Shown here in pieces: positions 26,996 to 37,262 of a DNA stretch of 64,000 nt; position 1 is the first letter of the stretch; each line of letters starts with the position of its first letter. A program made the position numbers and the translations under genes. Location: assembly GCA_005408345.1 (NCBI GenBank), contig SEMN01000041.1:241501-305500 (forward strand), read 5' to 3'. This stretch comes from Macquaria australasica (lineage: Eukaryota > Chordata > Actinopteri > Centrarchiformes > Percichthyidae). The notes under the pieces are model-generated. The model made no database searches. It saw only the letters and a program-made list of their open reading frames with translations, and was not told where the DNA came from.

Positions 26996-29900
26996 ATATA
27001 TCTCACCCTGTCCACTGACTGTTTACCCTGTCTGTTTCCCTACAGCATAGACACAGCTGTGTGCTGATAGTCATCACTGCCAAAAGTTTCCAGTCTTTGA
27101 GAGATAGAAAATGTTGAAATATATGTATTTTCTTTTGTCTGTGTATGGAAATTGATTATTTATTTTTTTTAAACTAAAGAAAAGGTAATATAGTTTATTG
27201 AGTTTAAGATACACTTTCATTTAGATATTTTCTGTTGTGAAGAATATTGTTTGCTAGGAGGCATATGGTTTACTTGACATTTAACATGAACCAGCTGACA
27301 TCAGTCTAAATCTCCCCTAAAATCCCCACTAAAATCATCTGATGGAGGTAGTGTGAACACTATAAGAATTGAATTATATTTCTGTGACCATACAACATAT
27401 ACGTCATACATTAATCGCACATTATCAGCTGTTGGGTCTCCTTTTCTGTCTGTTCCTTGCAGTTGGAGGTGTCGCAGCTAGAGGGCAGCCTTCAGCAGCC
27501 CAAGGCCCAGTCGTCCATGTCTCCCTACCTGGTGCCAGACACAGCTGCTCTCTGCCAGCATCTGAACCTCATCCGGCAGCTGGCTGGCAGCGGCTGCTTC
27601 ATCATCATCATACCACGGACAGGTCAGTATGTTGTGTTGTGTTCAGGCCCCTGTGTGTAGCACCCCCCCCCTCCCGATGTTAAACAAGGTAGATGTTGGG
27701 GATTCATTGATGATTGCATGATCTCTGACTTTACTGTAGAGAGGGACAATCATGCAAAATATATTACTGACCATTTCTTTATATCAAGACTAAAAATTCC
27801 ATTCAGTAATTTTACATAATGTTAATTAATATCTGGTATTAGATCTGACAGGTTTTGAAAAGTCTTTAAAAAACATTGAATTCAATTTCCTCAAAAAAAA
27901 AAAAAGGTGTTAAAAATTCTTATTTTATTATTTGCCCCTAAACATGTCACTGGTGGTGTGACAGTTCTGGTTTAAAGACACTTCATTCACGTAATGTACC
28001 AAGCTGCTATGTAGGCAATGAAACTGAATAGCAGCACATAGATGGTAAGTCCAACAACGATAAATGTGCCAGTTTGAACACTCGGACCATAGCAATGACA
28101 TAAAATCTCTATTTTAACCAATATAAGTTCAATTTTAGCTTTAATCATAATTCTCTTTTCACAAAGCCGGTAACTGATTCAATTTGCTGACGTGACTGTT
28201 TGCTCAGGTACTTAATCTGGACTTCTTCTGTGTTGTAGTGATTGATGGACTTGACAGGTTGAAGAAGGAAATTGCTGGTGCGAGGGATGGCATCCGCTTC
28301 CTGGAGTCTGAATTTCGCAAGGGCAACAGGTGGGTGTTTGTATTACATGAATGGTGACTGATGGAACTTCCCACTGCACGTTTTTAGGGAGGAATGTGAA
28401 AAAACCCTCACTTTTACTCCATAAAACTCTCTTGTTTTGGAGGGTTTCTTAAATATTCTGTACCACATCCTTCTGTAGGTACATACGCTGCCAGAAGGAG
28501 TCGGGCCGAAGTTTTGAAAGAGATAAATTGAAACGTCAGGACATCGAAGCCTGGTAAACCTTGCTCCCCTTCTAGAGTTACTTCTATTTGTTTTTTAACA
28601 TACTCATTGGATGATATTTTGATTAGTCCTGTTTTTCATTTCAAGGCATTTATACAAGATGGTGGACAGTTGTCGTCAGCTAACGGTCTCCCAGAGCAAC
28701 GGAGATGAAGACACAGCTGGCATGGTGACCATTCTTACTGGCCATCAAGTGGAAGAGCTTTGCTCTCGGTCAGCAGCAATGAAGGTCAGTCACTCACTGT
28801 ATTTTGTTACATTACAGACAAGAACAAACACTCAGGAAGTTGACATTTTCCTCCAAGACTAGTAAAGCTTAATGGATTTCAGTTTCAGCTCTATTTTTGC
28901 TACAGTGCTGTCTTCACTGTTTATCAATGCTCTGTTCCTGTTAGAATCTAGTTTTGTCATGGTTTATAGTACAAGAAGTCTTTGTTTTTTAGAGATGGAT
29001 CTTTATGTAGTATCTAATTGAATTAAGGAAGTAAATTAAGGAAGCAATTTTAAGTCTTAACACTTCACCCGCAATGTTCACTCAGATCCTACAGTCATCT
29101 AGTGATTTTATTTGGACACAACTTTATTTTTTACAGTTAACTTTCAGAGTTTATGTTGATGTTAAAATGACCCTGATTGGCCTCATGAGGATGCTGTAAT
29201 TAAAGGTTCAATTTTCACATTAAAAATCTTTTTAACAACTGTCTGATTTGGATGAATCGCCAAGGGATGATGCACTTTGGTAATGGCTTTATGCATCGTT
29301 TGCGAAGGAAAACATATTTACTTGTTAGCTAACCACTAGTGGCAGAAATTAGAGCTTGACCGATAAATCAGCTGGGCCGATATTAATGGTTAATATTATC
29401 TTATCACAGATATATCGGTATATACTGTATGTCAGCTGATGAGTAGCGAGAAATGTCAGTACAGAAATGGCAACGATGGGACGCCCCGGTAGCCCACCGG
29501 GTAGAGAGCATACCACGTGGGCCTCCTTACCACAGCGGCCCGGGTTCGATTCCAGCCCGGGCCCTTTCTGCATGTTGTCCCCTCTCTCTCCCCCCTTTCC
29601 TGTCTCTCTACAGCTGTCCTTATCAAATAAAGACAAAAAAATAAAAAATAAATGGCAAGATGGAAGATATGTTTAAGGTCATATAGAAACAGTGTCTCCA
29701 TTACATAGTTTGTTCAACCATAGTTTGGGGGTTTTTTTAAACTGTAAAATGTCCTGCTCAGTACATATCATTGTCACAATTTTAACATCAAATATTAATC
29801 ATATAAGCTTCAAAAATCTAGTATCTGTTGGGCTCTAGCAGAAATGGAGTTTGTGTCGTCAGAAAAATCTAAAGCCATGAAGTGTTTATACCTGTTCTGA

Positions 29901-30525
29901 ATGGCCACACTCAAAGGCAGGGCAGAAATCCTGTCGTAACAGAGAGGTCTGAGACGCTTTCAAATGGGGATAATGGTGCACACTTTCAGACAGTCTCTCA
30001 GCGAAGGTCATGTTGTTGCACTCAATTGTACACAGAAAAAGTGATGGAAGTAGTCGTGTGAAGAATACAAAGAAAAAGAAGTTCCTTCATACTTTCTCAC
30101 CTCCGCGCACAGCCAATCACTGCATGAAGTAGGCACGAGTTTCGTTTTCAGAAAGTTAGAAAAATTGTCAGAGGCATCCTCCCCAGGTCTGACATTAGAA
30201 AGTTGTCAGGGGAGGGGGTTAGGATGCTGTTTGACGATCCAGCAAGCACTTCACTTGAAGCACACTGACACCTTTATGCTTTGTAGAGTGTAACTGTTAG
30301 ATTTGACAGACATTTCTAATCTTTATTTTTTATCAATAGACATTTGCATTGGCTGTAATGACAAACGTTTATATAAAAGGACGGGTTTTGTATCTCATGT
30401 TTGGTATTTATTTGCATGTCTCTCTTTTTCTCCCCTGCCAGGCGGCGATCCAGGCGGCGGGCTCGGCGGGCATGGAGCTGAAGAACATCGTGGAGTTCTA
30501 CCGGCAGTGGAAGGAGATTGGCTGA
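15152..30525 (+). CDS. smg5: SMG5, nonsense-mediated mRNA decay factor (22 coding exons)
   Basis: SMG5 pairs with SMG7, binds phosphorylated UPF1 in the cytoplasm, and promotes UPF1 dephosphorylation and decay of mRNAs with premature stops. Exons: 15152-15216, 15598-15696, 17235-17358, 18139-18295, 19738-19827, 20288-20377, 21020-21098, 21193-21318, 21855-21923, 22433-22659, 22896-23033, 23417-24334, 24500-24672, 24759-24834, 25985-26160, 26535-26693, 26881-26940, 27463-27622, 28239-28329, 28479-28553, 28646-28784, 30442-30525. All junctions are GT-AG and the sum is 3,375 nt, giving 1,124 aa, longer than human SMG5 (1,016). Residues 1 to about 235 form the 14-3-3-like domain (for example KLRELCVKLMFLHPVDYGRK), followed by a helical region to about 420. 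An acidic, Ser/Pro-rich linker follows (about 421-727), then a C-terminal PIN domain (about 955-1,124) ending FYRQWKEIG. The family's PIN domain is known to lack the full catalytic acidic set. The start MSGPGQDSEPEAKVL aligns with the human N-terminus. Most of the extra length is in the acidic linker. Confidence 0.96.
16286..16478. mobile_element. ATTAATC-rich MITE fragment in smg5 intron 2
   Basis: CAGGGCTGCATGTAGAGC, then repeated ATTAATCGGTTAAT-type motifs and an inverted ATTTTCTGACATTTTGTGG tract. It is a rearranged or truncated member of the family seen at 11,694-12,050. Confidence 0.5.
17005..17068. mobile_element. ATTAATC-rich MITE, 5' fragment
   Basis: AGGGCTGCAACTAATACTTA followed by GATTAATCTGGCGATTAT. 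Only about 60 bp of the left end remains. It lies roughly 165 bp before smg5 exon 3. Confidence 0.6.
17475..17830 (+). repeat. Dispersed repeat shared with 39,950-40,200
   Basis: The core GTAGCCCGCTCCTCCTCTCT, followed by GCTTGAGG and later TAGCATAACACACTCGAATC, recurs in diverged form at about 40,058-40,140. A shared TTCTGCTGCATCGATTTTGAT tail also matches. The family is not identified. Confidence 0.5.
19225..19610 (+). repeat. Dispersed fish repeat in smg5 intron 4
   Basis: It contains ACTTCCGGTTCCCGCGTCTC, GAAGTCAATGGGTTT and GAGATGCCTGAAATAAGGTC, strings I recall from interspersed repeats in teleost genomes. The 115-codon open frame across it is not conserved with any known protein and I treat it as noise. 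Confidence 0.4.
20618..20818 (+). mobile_element. Foldback-repeat half-copy (TTAAAGGAATAGTTCGAC) in smg5 intron 6
   Basis: It has the same order of motifs as the foldback at 24,970-25,554: AATAGTTCGACATTTTAGG, GAGAGTTAGATCCATACTGC, GCTTAGCATAAAGACTGG, then CTCTGTCCAAAAGTAAC. Only one arm is present. A third copy lies at 40,250-40,560. Confidence 0.65.
24335..24499 (+). other. smg5: smg5 intron 12: in-frame, stop-free 165-nt intron
   Basis: The donor is AATG|GTAATG and the acceptor CCTCCTCTAG|AC. The 165 nt (55 codons) are a multiple of three and have no stop in the smg5 frame, so retaining the intron would lengthen the linker by 55 residues without a frameshift. The inserted peptide would be hydrophobic, unlike the acidic linker around it, which argues for normal removal. 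Confidence 0.8.
24970..25554. mobile_element. Full-length foldback repeat (long inverted repeat) in smg5 intron 14
   Basis: Left arm about 24,970-25,270, right arm about 25,290-25,554. Matched pairs include AACTATTTCTTGGCC with GGCCAAGAAACAGTT, AGCTAGCCTGGCTCTG with CAGAGCCAGGCTAGCT, and the end pair AGGAGTAGTTAGAC with TTGAACTATTCTTTT. The spacer is only about 20 nt, so the transcript could fold into one long, imperfect hairpin. It has no coding capacity. Confidence 0.8.
26955..26993. repeat. (TA)n microsatellite just after the smg5 exon 17 donor
   Basis: A TA run starting about 15 bp after the exon 17 donor. The donor GTTTTTTATT departs from the usual GTRAGT and is one of the weaker ones in the gene. 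Confidence 0.9.
29345..29830. repeat. GACCGATA repeat interrupted by a SINE
   Basis: The left part has GAGCTTGACCGATAAATC and TATATCGGTATATACTG. The right part (from about 29,680) has GAAACAGTGTCTCCATTACA, the reverse complement of a stretch in the family member at about 54,355-54,380. The two halves are separated by the SINE at 29,480-29,649, so the SINE inserted later. Confidence 0.5.
29480..29649 (+). mobile_element. tRNA-derived SINE in smg5 intron 21
   Basis: It has a pol III A box (TAGCCCACCGGGTAGAG at about 29,490) and a B box GGTTCGATTCC (29,543-29,553), followed by a pyrimidine-rich body and an AAATAAAGACAAAAA tail. It is flanked by a 14-15-bp target duplication, AAATGGCAACGATGG on the left and AAATGGCAAGATGG on the right. 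It is not a functional tRNA: no acceptor stem closes and it ends in a tail rather than a T run. Confidence 0.85.
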
Positions 30526-31825
30526 GAGCTCAAACGGGAGCAGCTGTCGGCGCTGCGCACAGCTGATCGATCACAACACTCGCTCCCTCTCTCTCTCTCC
30601 CACTCTTTTGCTCTGTGTGTATCTGCGTCTCCTAAGGCAAAAAACAACTCAAAAGAAAGCTGAATCGAAGGAAAGAGTTAAAGCTTAGAGGGGTGGAAAA
30701 GTTAAAACAGTGGAGTTAAAAAAAAAAGAGAAATGCGGGCAAAACGGCGCTATAAGAAACAGCAGATCTCCCACCTCCCACTCCCAATCCTAAACATAAA
30801 GAGTGACCCCTAGTGGTCGGGGTGCGGAAACGGTGGGGGGAAGCTACACAACTTTTAAGTGCCCCTGGTTCACACCCTAACCAGGAATACACTGTATATG
30901 TTAGCAAACGAGTACATACGTGTCGAGAGAGAAACCGCACACACATCAACACATTCAAGCTCAGATGAATCCATATAGATATTTAGAGCAGTGGTTTGGA
31001 TTTCCGTTCCCTCCTCCCCTTTCCCTTCAATCTGTATTTGAGAAACAGGGTTAAGAATGTGCGAGTCTGGTAGGGCTGCGTTTTGGAAAGTCGAGGGTGT
31101 ATGACGACAACTTTAGGATAGAGAAAACACACTCTGTCCACCTGACACCCGAGGCTCCCGGCCTTACAAAACAAACCAGGCGTCTCATAGCTCATAGGCC
31201 TCTAGGAAGGGTTGAGGAAGACAAATGTACTTCTCCAGGATCGGTTTCTTTCCTCTGTGGCTTCTAAAAACAATTAATTTGGTTTTGTTTTACTTTATTT
31301 GCAGTGTACCTTTTTGACCAGTGACTTGTGTATTGTGTTATTGCTGTCTAAGAAGGAAAAAAAAAACATAACAGGTGTTGCCCTGTTCAAGGTTTTAATT
31401 TGGATTTTATTTTTGTACCCAAATGACGTTGTTTATTTTGCTTTTTGTAAGCTAAATTTGAATGACATGCAAGAATGTTTAAGGGAACGGGAAGGGGTTG
31501 TTGTCGTCGTGTGTTGATCCACTGAACCTTCAGTTCTAAAATGAAAAAAACCTGTAATCCAGAATTTATTTAACAAGGTGTCATGTTAGAGGGAGAAGAG
31601 AGGTAGAAGCTGATTAGCCTCATGTTGTAGCTATAAGGAGGCTCAGAAGAGGGGGGGGGGGCTGACTCTCCCAGAGGAATGTGTTTGGACCCCTGTAAAC
31701 TCCTAAAATGTATCCCATCTACATCACCATCTCCATAGTGACTGTCTCATCATGCACAGTGCAAAAGAAAACCAGTATATGTGTGTGGCCATGCATTGAA
31801 CAATAAAAAGAAACTCGTATTAAGA
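30526..31825 (+). other. smg5: smg5 3'UTR
   Basis: About 1.3 kb from the stop to roughly 20 nt past an AATAAA at 31,802-31,807. It contains a G run near 31,652 and a candidate CTCF-like core on the minus strand near 30,803-30,818 (CCACTAGGGGTC), which has one mismatch to the consensus. There are no repeat families inside. Confidence 0.7.
31802..31807 (+). terminator. smg5 poly(A) signal
   Basis: Canonical AATAAA about 1.28 kb after the stop codon. The sequence then turns repeat-rich. Confidence 0.65.
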
Positions 31826-31879
31826 TGATGACTTCTTTCTTCTTACCAATCCTCTGTGCCACTTGACCTCTTTCTCATT

Positions 31880-32685
31880 CTGTGAATAATAATTAGTTCT
31901 GTAAATGATTAATCAGTTAGTTGAATGGCAAAAAATTTACTTTAATTTTGAAAATCATTTAAATGAGCATTCCTGTTACTCCAACTGGTATTTCTTTGTT
32001 TAACCGTTACCTTAAACAATGCACCCCCACCAACGCAGCCCCTTGGGCTGTTTTAGTCTGAATAACCCTGATGATGTCATCCGGATACTACAAGTTTTGT
32101 CTTTTACTAAATGGGGGTGTGGAGTTTGAAACATGTAGGTGTTTACCAGGCATGTAGGGTCTAATGAAAGATGTCACTGCATCATGGGAAATGTAGGATC
32201 CAGTGTTTTTGGCGCTTGGCCCATGCTAGGGACTAAAAGTCAGGAATCAGCTGCTTCATTTTGACTGTACTTTTTTCTCTTTTTTTTTTTATGCGTCTCG
32301 CAAGTCTCCCAACTTTGTGGGTTGATTTGTTTATTTGTGTGTCCTTCACCAGATGGTGCCCAGCCCATGTATGCTTACAAGACACTAGACAGTAACAATA
32401 ACCAGGGTGGCTACATGACGTCCAAATATTCATAAAGAGAATGTTTCAAAACATAACAGTAAATGACTGGAGTCCCCAGTTAGACATTTAAGACATTTAT
32501 CAAGCAAAACATTTGCTGGTTTCAACAGCTGTGTAGATGTGTAGATTTTCTACTTTTCTCTGTTTTGATGTGATTGTAAATTGAATATCTGTGTGTTTGG
32601 GACTGTTGGTTGTACAAAGCAAGCAATTTGGAGACGTCTGCTTTGGCTATTTTCTGATTGGTTAATCAAGAATGAAAATAACAGT
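31880..32685. mobile_element. Two ATTAATC-rich MITE fragments in the smg5-paqr6 intergenic region
   Basis: About 31,880-31,970 carries AATAATTAGTTCTGTAAATG and ATTAATCAGTTAGTTG. About 32,490-32,685 carries TTTGCTGGTTTCAACAGC, TTTGGGACTGTTGGTTGTAC and GGTTAATCAAGAATG in the inverted orientation. The stretch between (32,000-32,220) shares a GATGTCAT...GGGGGTGTGGAGTT pattern with about 39,954-40,027. Confidence 0.45.
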
Positions 32686-34204
32686 TGGCTACGGCCTCCA
32701 TACTTATCCTGAATCTAAAATCTTTACAGTAACCTTAAGTGACATGAACCCTCTGAACTCGTTATGTGAAGTCTTTGCAAGGACCCTGCCTCTGCATTTC
32801 TCTCAAACTAGGTTTCCCTGTGCCATTCTTTCTCCTTTTTTTCTTCTCTTCCACCTCTTGTGTTCCTCTCTGTCCCGGGCCCCATGCCCACCACTGACCG
32901 AGCACACAGAATAACCAATCCCCTGGCTGCAGGATCAGTGCCACCCCAACAGAAGACGACTGGCACTGGTGCTGGCCCTTTTTTTTTTTGCTGGGTAAGC
33001 GGGTTGGGAAACCTCACTGACCCAAGGCAATCCTCTTTCTGTGAGCCCATGAAGCTGTGGGGCTGCAGGGACTTCGTAGTGGACGGATTGGGCTGCTGGG
33101 ACAGGATGAGAGGTTTAAACATACAAGAAACCCATTAGTTAGATTTATAACTTGGTTAAAAGTGCCTGTGATCTGTCTGAGAAATGTCCATGCAGGGTTC
33201 TGTGCTCGCTGTGGGGAAATGCCTCGCCTGCTTGGAGTTTATGCGTAAGTAACTTCTCAGTATTTGTCTTTTGGGCATGTTTGGACTGCACATGTGCACC
33301 TTATTAATCATTTTCTTGTGTAAAATCTCTTAGAAATGGTAATGCATTTGGTTCCGAATTAATGCCATCCATGTTTGCACTTATGCTAATGATGCTGGGG
33401 CTCTTGTCCTCTCTGCCTTGTCTCCTGAAAGTGAAAAACGAGGTTTTTTTCTTTGCCACATGCAATGGAAAAAAGTCTCTGCCCTGAGGGTGGGATTTTG
33501 ACTTTGGGGGATCCAGTAGTGTTTTCTTTCAGTTACTGCAGGAATGTGCAGAGGAAGAGAGGGTGGCTGTTTGGTACTACAGGGATGGGCCCGACTGGGA
33601 ATAATTATGGAATTATAAGTTTTCTATTCCCAGAAAATAATTTCTTCACTTATTTTTCCCTCTCCACACTCTGGAACCCCTTCATCTGAGCCCACAATGA
33701 TCCCATCAGACACATAAAGCAGAATGGTCAGACCAGGTTTCTGTGTGGCCTGCTAGTTTGGCAGCAGTTTCCCATCACAACAGCGCAGTCACACAGACTG
33801 TGACAGTGTTTCTCTTTCTAAAATCTTATGTTTCAGTAAACTCACTTCCCTTCCTCTCGTAAAGAGACCCTGGAGGTTTTTACTCGTAAGTCACTCCCAT
33901 TTTTAGGAACTGAACGAGTCTTTGCCAAATAGTGCTTCCAAAACAATCGGGGATATTACAGCCATTTTTCAAAATAATAAACACACATATAATAGGGTAT
34001 TGAACCTCTCATATGCTATAGCACAGATTGTATGCATGTTTTCAATGTATGATAATAATAATAATCTTAATCAGAATATATTTTTTATTCCTTTTTTATT
34101 TTCATGCTTTTTTCCCCAATTCTTTTTTCTTTTTTTTTGTTTAACTTCCTCTTATTATTTTATGTTTTATGCTTTTGTAAAGCTGTTTCATTGACTGCCA
34201 GTCG
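32686..34204. other. Intergenic; nothing recognised
   Basis: Short open frames near 32,860-33,250 have no family resemblance and no flanking splice pattern that I would defend. Confidence 0.4.
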
Positions 34205-34660
34205 TGCAAAGTAACAAATTACATTTACTTAAGCACTGTACTTCAGTAAAACCTGAGGTTCTTGTACTTTATTTGAGTATTTTCATGTGCTGCTACTTTA
34301 CTACTGTACTCCACCACAATTCAGATAGAAAATGACACCTTTTACTCCACTACGTTTATTTGAAATTTATAGTTTCTGGTTACTTTAGCTGTGAAAATGT
34401 TACATACAAACCATATGATTTGCTTATAAAATATACATTGCTATAAATTGAACTACCCAGTGGTATGTAGTGTAGTTAGGTCCACATTGATCAACAAAAA
34501 AATTAAATGCTGCTTAAATGTAAATGGATCAATAATGATAATCCAATAATATAACAGTGTGAAAGGGGCCATTCTGATGCAGGACTGTTTACTTGTAATG
34601 GAGTATTTTAAAAGTGTGATATTGCTACTTTTAATTAAGTGAAGTACTTCTTCCATCACT
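34205..34660. repeat. Dispersed fish repeat (ACTTAAGTA / TACTCCACTAC family)
   Basis: Runs of motifs typical of a very common teleost repeat: ACTGTACTTCAGTAAAAC, TGTACTTTATTTGAGTATTT, ACTCCACTACGTTTATTTG, AAACCATATGATTTGC, then TAATGGAGTATTTTAAAAG and GAAGTACTTCTTCCATCAC. A short end-fragment of the same family lies at 44,205-44,275. Confidence 0.65.
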
Positions 34661-34704
34661 TCTGATTTTGATAAGCAATTTATAAATAGCATTAACATTA
34701 TCAT

Positions 34705-35045
34705 TAACTTTATTTGTATAGCAGTTTTCAAAACACAGTTACAAAGTCCCTTACACAAAAATAATATAATACAAGACAATCAGATAAAACTAAGTAAGCT
34801 AACAAACAAATTACTCAAAAGGCAACTTTAAAAATCAGGTTACTAGAAGTGAGAAGCTCTAACAGCAAATTCTCTGACATGTCTCAGTACAATAACAAGA
34901 CAAATATGATAATCTCAAGGAGAGAGGAGGAACATGTGCAGTAGACATGTGGACAACCTTGAGAAAAGGCTCCTTCTGCCTCCAAAGTTATCACTATAAC
35001 TTTGTAATCACAACACCGACAGGGAGCCAGTGCAAAGATGCCACA
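34705..35045. repeat. Dispersed fish repeat (TTTATTTGTATAGC family), copy 2
   Basis: It begins ACTTTATTTGTATAGCAG, continues AAACACAGTTACAAAGTCCC and includes GACAGGGAGCCAGTGCAAAG near its end. It is a relative of the copy at 13,691-13,985. Confidence 0.5.
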
Positions 35046-35917
35046 TTCTGTGAAATATGGCATTGTTTATTAATTCTAGTACAGCAACTGAATGTTTCAC
35101 ATGCTGTAAACAGGAGAGAGGGTTTTTTTTTTTTTTTTTTTTTGCTGAAATCACAATAGGAGGTGGTAACAATCCCTTGAAATGTTCCCACTGGGACAAT
35201 AATGTTTTTATTTTCTACTGAATACACCCTGCTATTTTAAGAATTCAGAGTAATATGCAGGTGGAAGTTATTAGGGTGTGCCTTTTGCTTTGGACACATA
35301 CACATTTTGACAGAGTATGACTGTGCTTCTTTGAAACATGACACTTGGAATCAATGACTTATTTTGCCAACAACATTAATTCATGGGCATTAACTGCATG
35401 GCAAGGTGCAGCACTTGCCTCAGCCATGCTAAGTCCAGTTTTGATCTTACAGTTTATTTATTTATAGCTAATGAATAAAAATGAAATGAAACTAAAATAT
35501 ATTTTGTGTCCCTCATGTGTTTCATGTCACACTGCTCTGGGTTTGGATGAACTCAAAACGAGACAAACAAGACCTTTGCAGAAATATGATGGAATAGAAA
35601 GTTGTGTTGACGCAAACTGGATGTTTGTCTTGTGCAGATTAAAACAGGATGTCCTCCCTGGTCAGTTTGGACAAAGGAGTATCCCCACAGTTTCACTTGA
35701 AGGCTCTCATTCGTCGAGGTCATGTGATAATAGTAGAAGTAAGTCAAAGGCAACTGGAATTTGTGTAACCTTGAGGACATTTAGAGGCTTGAGCAGGTTT
35801 CGCTGAGTAATGTTGAGTAACTTCCTGTATTTAACTATCATGGGTCACTTAGGTCAGCACTGTCATGAGTCATTACAGTATGTTTTTAGCCATGCTAGAC
35901 TAGCATCGTGGCTATAG
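35046..35917. other. Intergenic; nothing recognised
   Basis: Contains a T homopolymer of about 20 bp at 35,125-35,143. No exon or named repeat. Confidence 0.35.
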
Positions 35918-36100
35918 GGACGGCAATGTCGGTCTGTTGGTTGGTCCTCCTCTTTGGTCCAGACTGAAATATCTCAACAGCTATTTGATGGATCACCTTG
36001 AAATGTTCTACACTAGAAGAAGAGTCAGGGATAACCAAAGTCATTAGGATTCATCCCCTGGGCACCATGAATATATGTACCGAATTTTGTGACAATCCAT
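35918..36100 (+). repeat. Dispersed fish repeat (GGACGGCAATGTCGGTC family)
   Basis: GGACGGCAATGTCGGTCTG, TTTGGTCCAGACTGAAATAT, CTCAACAGCTATTTGATGG and an inverted ATTAGGATTCATCCCC. I recognise these as a widespread teleost interspersed repeat. Confidence 0.65.
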
Positions 36101-36130
36101 CTAAAAATAACAAAAAACATAGCCAGAACA

Positions 36131-36309
36131 TTTTACATAGCCAGTAAATCCAGAGTTTTTGTAACCAATCGGTGAAGAGTAAAGCCGGACCAAAGCAGTG
36201 CATCGATGAACGATGCTTGCCATTGCTAGGCAAGATTGCTATCTGTGTTGTCTTTATAAATTAATTAAAAATGTGCAACAAAAACTCTGGATTTACTGGC
36301 TATGTAAAA
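36131..36309. repeat. Perfect 32-nt inverted repeat with a 115-nt spacer
   Basis: The left arm 36,131-36,162 starts TTTTACATAGCCAGTAAATC. The right arm 36,278-36,309 is its exact reverse complement. Similarity stops abruptly at both arm ends. No target-site duplication is obvious. It may be a short foldback element or a small inverted duplication. Confidence 0.85.
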
Positions 36310-36337
36310 CAGGAGGAAGGGCTCATTACCATACAAG

Positions 36338-36427
36338 AAAACGGCGTAAATAACGCGCGTCTTGGACAGGTTTTAACGCGCGTAAAAAGCGGCGTTATAA
36401 ATAAAAACGCCGTAATAAGCGGCGTGA
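36338..36427. repeat. Cluster of six CpG-bearing NACGSCGT-type motifs
   Basis: AACGGCGT (36,340), AACGCGCGT (36,352 and 36,375), GCGGCGT (36,389 and 36,419) and AACGCCGT (36,406) are packed into about 86 bp, separated by AT-rich spacers. It lies about 340 bp upstream of the proposed paqr6 start of transcription. I do not recognise it as a known repeat. Confidence 0.6.
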
Positions 36428-36439
36428 AAGCCATCAGGA

Positions 36440-36719
36440 CACCATATTTTACCCCGTTTTATGTACCAGGGACGTGTGCCGACCTGACGACATTTGATCC
36501 CTTTGGCTGGCCATACCGACACACACACATGGCTCGTGTTGTTGTTGTTGCGCCAGCGATCCACGTGAGCACCGGGCGGCGCTTCTTATTGGTTCGCGCG
36601 GGACGAGAGAAAAAGAGGCCGCAGACGAGAAAGGAGAGGCGCCCGTCCCCGGCTGTCGCGGGTTTTTTTTGTTTTATATATACGGAGACGGACGGGAGGG
36701 GGACTCCTTTAACCTCCGT
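36440..36719 (+). promoter_or_regulatory. paqr6: Candidate paqr6 promoter (E-box, CCAAT box, TATA box)
   Basis: A GC- and CpG-rich block holding CACGTG (36,562-36,567), an inverted CCAAT box ATTGG (36,588-36,592) and TATATATA (36,675-36,682). About 55 nt past the TATA element lies a GGTCGCG|GTGAGT splice donor (36,735/36,736). The next + strand acceptor supported downstream is at 44,527/44,528, hence the assignment to paqr6. The link is inference. Confidence 0.55.
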
Positions 36720-36735
36720 ATGACCGAGGGTCGCG
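36705..36735 (+). other. paqr6: Candidate paqr6 exon 1, with an ATG in phase with exon 2
   Basis: It starts about 30 nt past the TATA box and ends at GTGAGT. ATG at 36,720-36,722 opens a frame (MTEGR plus one base) whose phase fits the open frame of the next exon (44,528-44,799). The Kozak context is weak (C at -3). It may be coding or only 5'UTR. Confidence 0.4.
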
Positions 36736-37231
36736 GTGAGTCGGAAAACTAAAAGTATTTGTGTGACAAATAGGCGAAGATTATGTTTTTTTCCCCCTCG
36801 CTGTTCATCGTCGCATAGTTTTGCTGCTTTGACTCCTTTCAATAGAAGCTGTTGTTGGTCTCATCGCTGCGTTGAGCTGCCATTGCATCAGTGAACTAGT
36901 TTTATTTATTTATTTGATTTTTTTGTAGGCTAATGTTAAAGGAATTCCTGGGAAGTCGTGTGTAATGAGTAAGGGGGAACGGGAAGAGGAAACAAAAAAC
37001 ACACATGGGGTTGAAGGGTTGAGACAATCCAAGTCATTCTGAGAATTGGCTGCATGTGACTAGCGTGTTTTTCCTAAATGGTTGTTCTGGAGATGTGTCC
37101 AGGCGAAATACACTTGCAGGGTTTTTTCCAACTTGGGAGATGTTTTTCCAGATTTTTCCATGTTGTAAGCACATGGACTTTATCTTCTTTCCCAGCTTAC
37201 AGCTTTCACAGTGCATACATACTAAGTGTGT

Positions 37232-37262
<31 letters not shown>

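Noticed and set aside
29480..29560. tRNA gene
   Set aside because: The A and B boxes belong to a SINE; no closed acceptor stem, a SINE body and tail follow, and a target duplication flanks it.
36271..36723. 150-codon open frame on the + strand
   Set aside because: It crosses the inverted repeat, the CpG array and the promoter block, with no protein family resemblance. It overlaps the TATA box.
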